This document shows, piece after piece, positions 63,462 through 64,000 of a DNA stretch of 64,000 nt (positions within the stretch are counted from its first letter, which is position 1; each line of letters begins with the position of its first letter). The notes under the pieces are model-generated. The model was given only the letters and a program-made list of their open reading frames with translations, had not been told where the DNA came from and searched no databases. Source of the DNA: Pseudomonas bharatica CSV86 (GTDB taxonomy: Bacteria > Pseudomonadota > Gammaproteobacteria > Pseudomonadales > Pseudomonadaceae); assembly GCF_000319305.2 (NCBI RefSeq), contig NZ_AMWJ02000002.1, forward strand, positions 1,054,001 to 1,118,000, written 5' to 3'. Made by a program: the position numbers and the translations under genes.

Positions 63462-64000
63462 TCATCGATAGTGCAAAAAGACGTTCTCACGGCCGAACTG
63501 GTCACGCAGGGCCTGAATCAAGCCATCGGCCGGGTCGATCCGCCAATCCTCGCCGAACTGCAATTGGGCCTTCGCGTCACTGCCGGTGTATTCCATGCTC
63601 ACCGGGCAGGCGCCACGGTGGCGCTTGAGCAGGTCGCCCAGCCAGGCCAAACGATCGCCCTTGAGCGCATCGGCGTGCAGCTTCAGGCGCAGGCTGTCGG
63701 CCAGGTTGGTGCGCGCATCCTCCATGCTCATCACCCGCTTGACGCGCAGGCGCAGGCCGCCCGAGAAGTCGTCATTGCTGACCTCGCCCTCGACCACCAC
63801 CATGGCATCGTTCTGCAGCAGCGCTTGCGAGGCCATGAAGGCATCGGCGAACAACGAAGCCTCGATCCGCCCGGAACGGTCATCGAGGGTGACGAAGCCC
63901 ATCTTGTCGCCTTTCTTGTTCTTCATCACCCGCAGAGCAATGATCATGCCGGCGACGGTCTGGGTATCGCGTGCCGGCTTCAGGTCGACGATACGCTGGC
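63462..64000 (-). CDS. dnaE: DNA polymerase III alpha subunit DnaE, C-terminal part
   Basis: The frame is open from the window edge to the stop at 63462 (about 179 residues seen). The part shown is the C-terminal OB-fold and following tail: QRIVDLKPARDTQTVAGMIIALRVMKNKKGDKMGFVTLDDRSGRIEASLF. Together with accA and tilS downstream this matches Pseudomonas order. The catalytic core lies outside the window. Confidence 0.95.
   Translation of the reverse strand, partial: QRIVDLKPARDTQTVAGMIIALRVMKNKKGDKMGFVTLDDRSGRIEASLFADAFMASQALLQNDAMVVVEGEVSNDDFSGGLRLRVKRVMSMEDARTNLADSLRLKLHADALKGDRLAWLGDLLKRHRGACPVSMEYTGSDAKAQLQFGEDWRIDPADGLIQALRDQFGRENVFLHYR

Overview
The window reads as a Pseudomonas chromosome of the P. 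putida / P. fluorescens lineage. The evidence is its high GC, many GTG/TTG starts with purine-rich ribosome sites, Pseudomonas-type REP palindromes, and gene order. Two gene blocks match P. aeruginosa PAO1 order as I recall it: dinB / mprF-virJ / kup / rimO, and dgkA-erdR ... recX-recA-cinA ... mutS-fdxA-rpoS-nlpD-pcm-surE-truD-ispF-fghA-adhC-LysR-ispD-ftsB-eno-kdsA-pyrG-tilS-accA-dnaE. I cannot name a species from sequence alone.

Layout. Positions 1-6780 hold the start of a HIT-family gene (cut by the window edge), an OprD-type porin with an ArgR-like operator upstream, proS, a lipoprotein, dinB, and two tandem initiator-tRNA units, each with its own promoter and terminator. Positions 6887-9887 are a complete ISL3-family insertion sequence with a perfect 8-bp target duplication. 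It carries two passenger genes, a cysteine-rich UPF0718/ArsP-type permease and an ArsR-type regulator. Positions 9953-18545 hold mprF-virJ (aminoacyl-phosphatidylglycerol synthesis and hydrolysis), kup, a small toxin-antitoxin locus flanked by a 24-bp direct repeat whose toxin gene has an in-frame stop, and rimO. Positions 18638-28798 hold RNA-modification genes (one pseudouridine-synthase homologue without the catalytic Asp, DUF1456, trmO), fpr/finR, dgkA, erdR, a DTW-domain gene, small genes, a LOG-family gene, recX-recA and cinA.

Positions 28884-43740 are a P2-like contractile tailocin (R-type bacteriocin) in the cinA-mutS interval. It has a LexA-like repressor, holin, baseplate (V, W, J, I), fibre and chaperone, sheath, tube, tail assembly chaperone with a probable programmed +1 frameshift, tape measure, U/X/D, endolysin, and nested Rz/Rz1. 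There are no capsid, portal, terminase or integrase genes. The late promoter carries an operator-like palindrome inside its -35/-10 spacer, and at least four terminator-like hairpins interrupt the late operon.

Positions 43917-64000 return to core genome: mutS, fdxA, the regulatory RNA rsmZ with a GacA-type upstream palindrome, rpoS-nlpD-pcm-surE-truD-ispF, the formaldehyde-detoxification pair fghA-adhC with a divergent LysR gene, ispD-ftsB, eno-kdsA-pyrG, tilS, accA and the C-terminal end of dnaE.

Six apparent frameshifts (rimO, mutS, two in the tape measure, two in the tail fibre) are all explained by loss of one base from a C run on the + strand. That pattern points to sequencing or assembly error. 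The toxin stop codon and the gpE frameshift do not fit that pattern.
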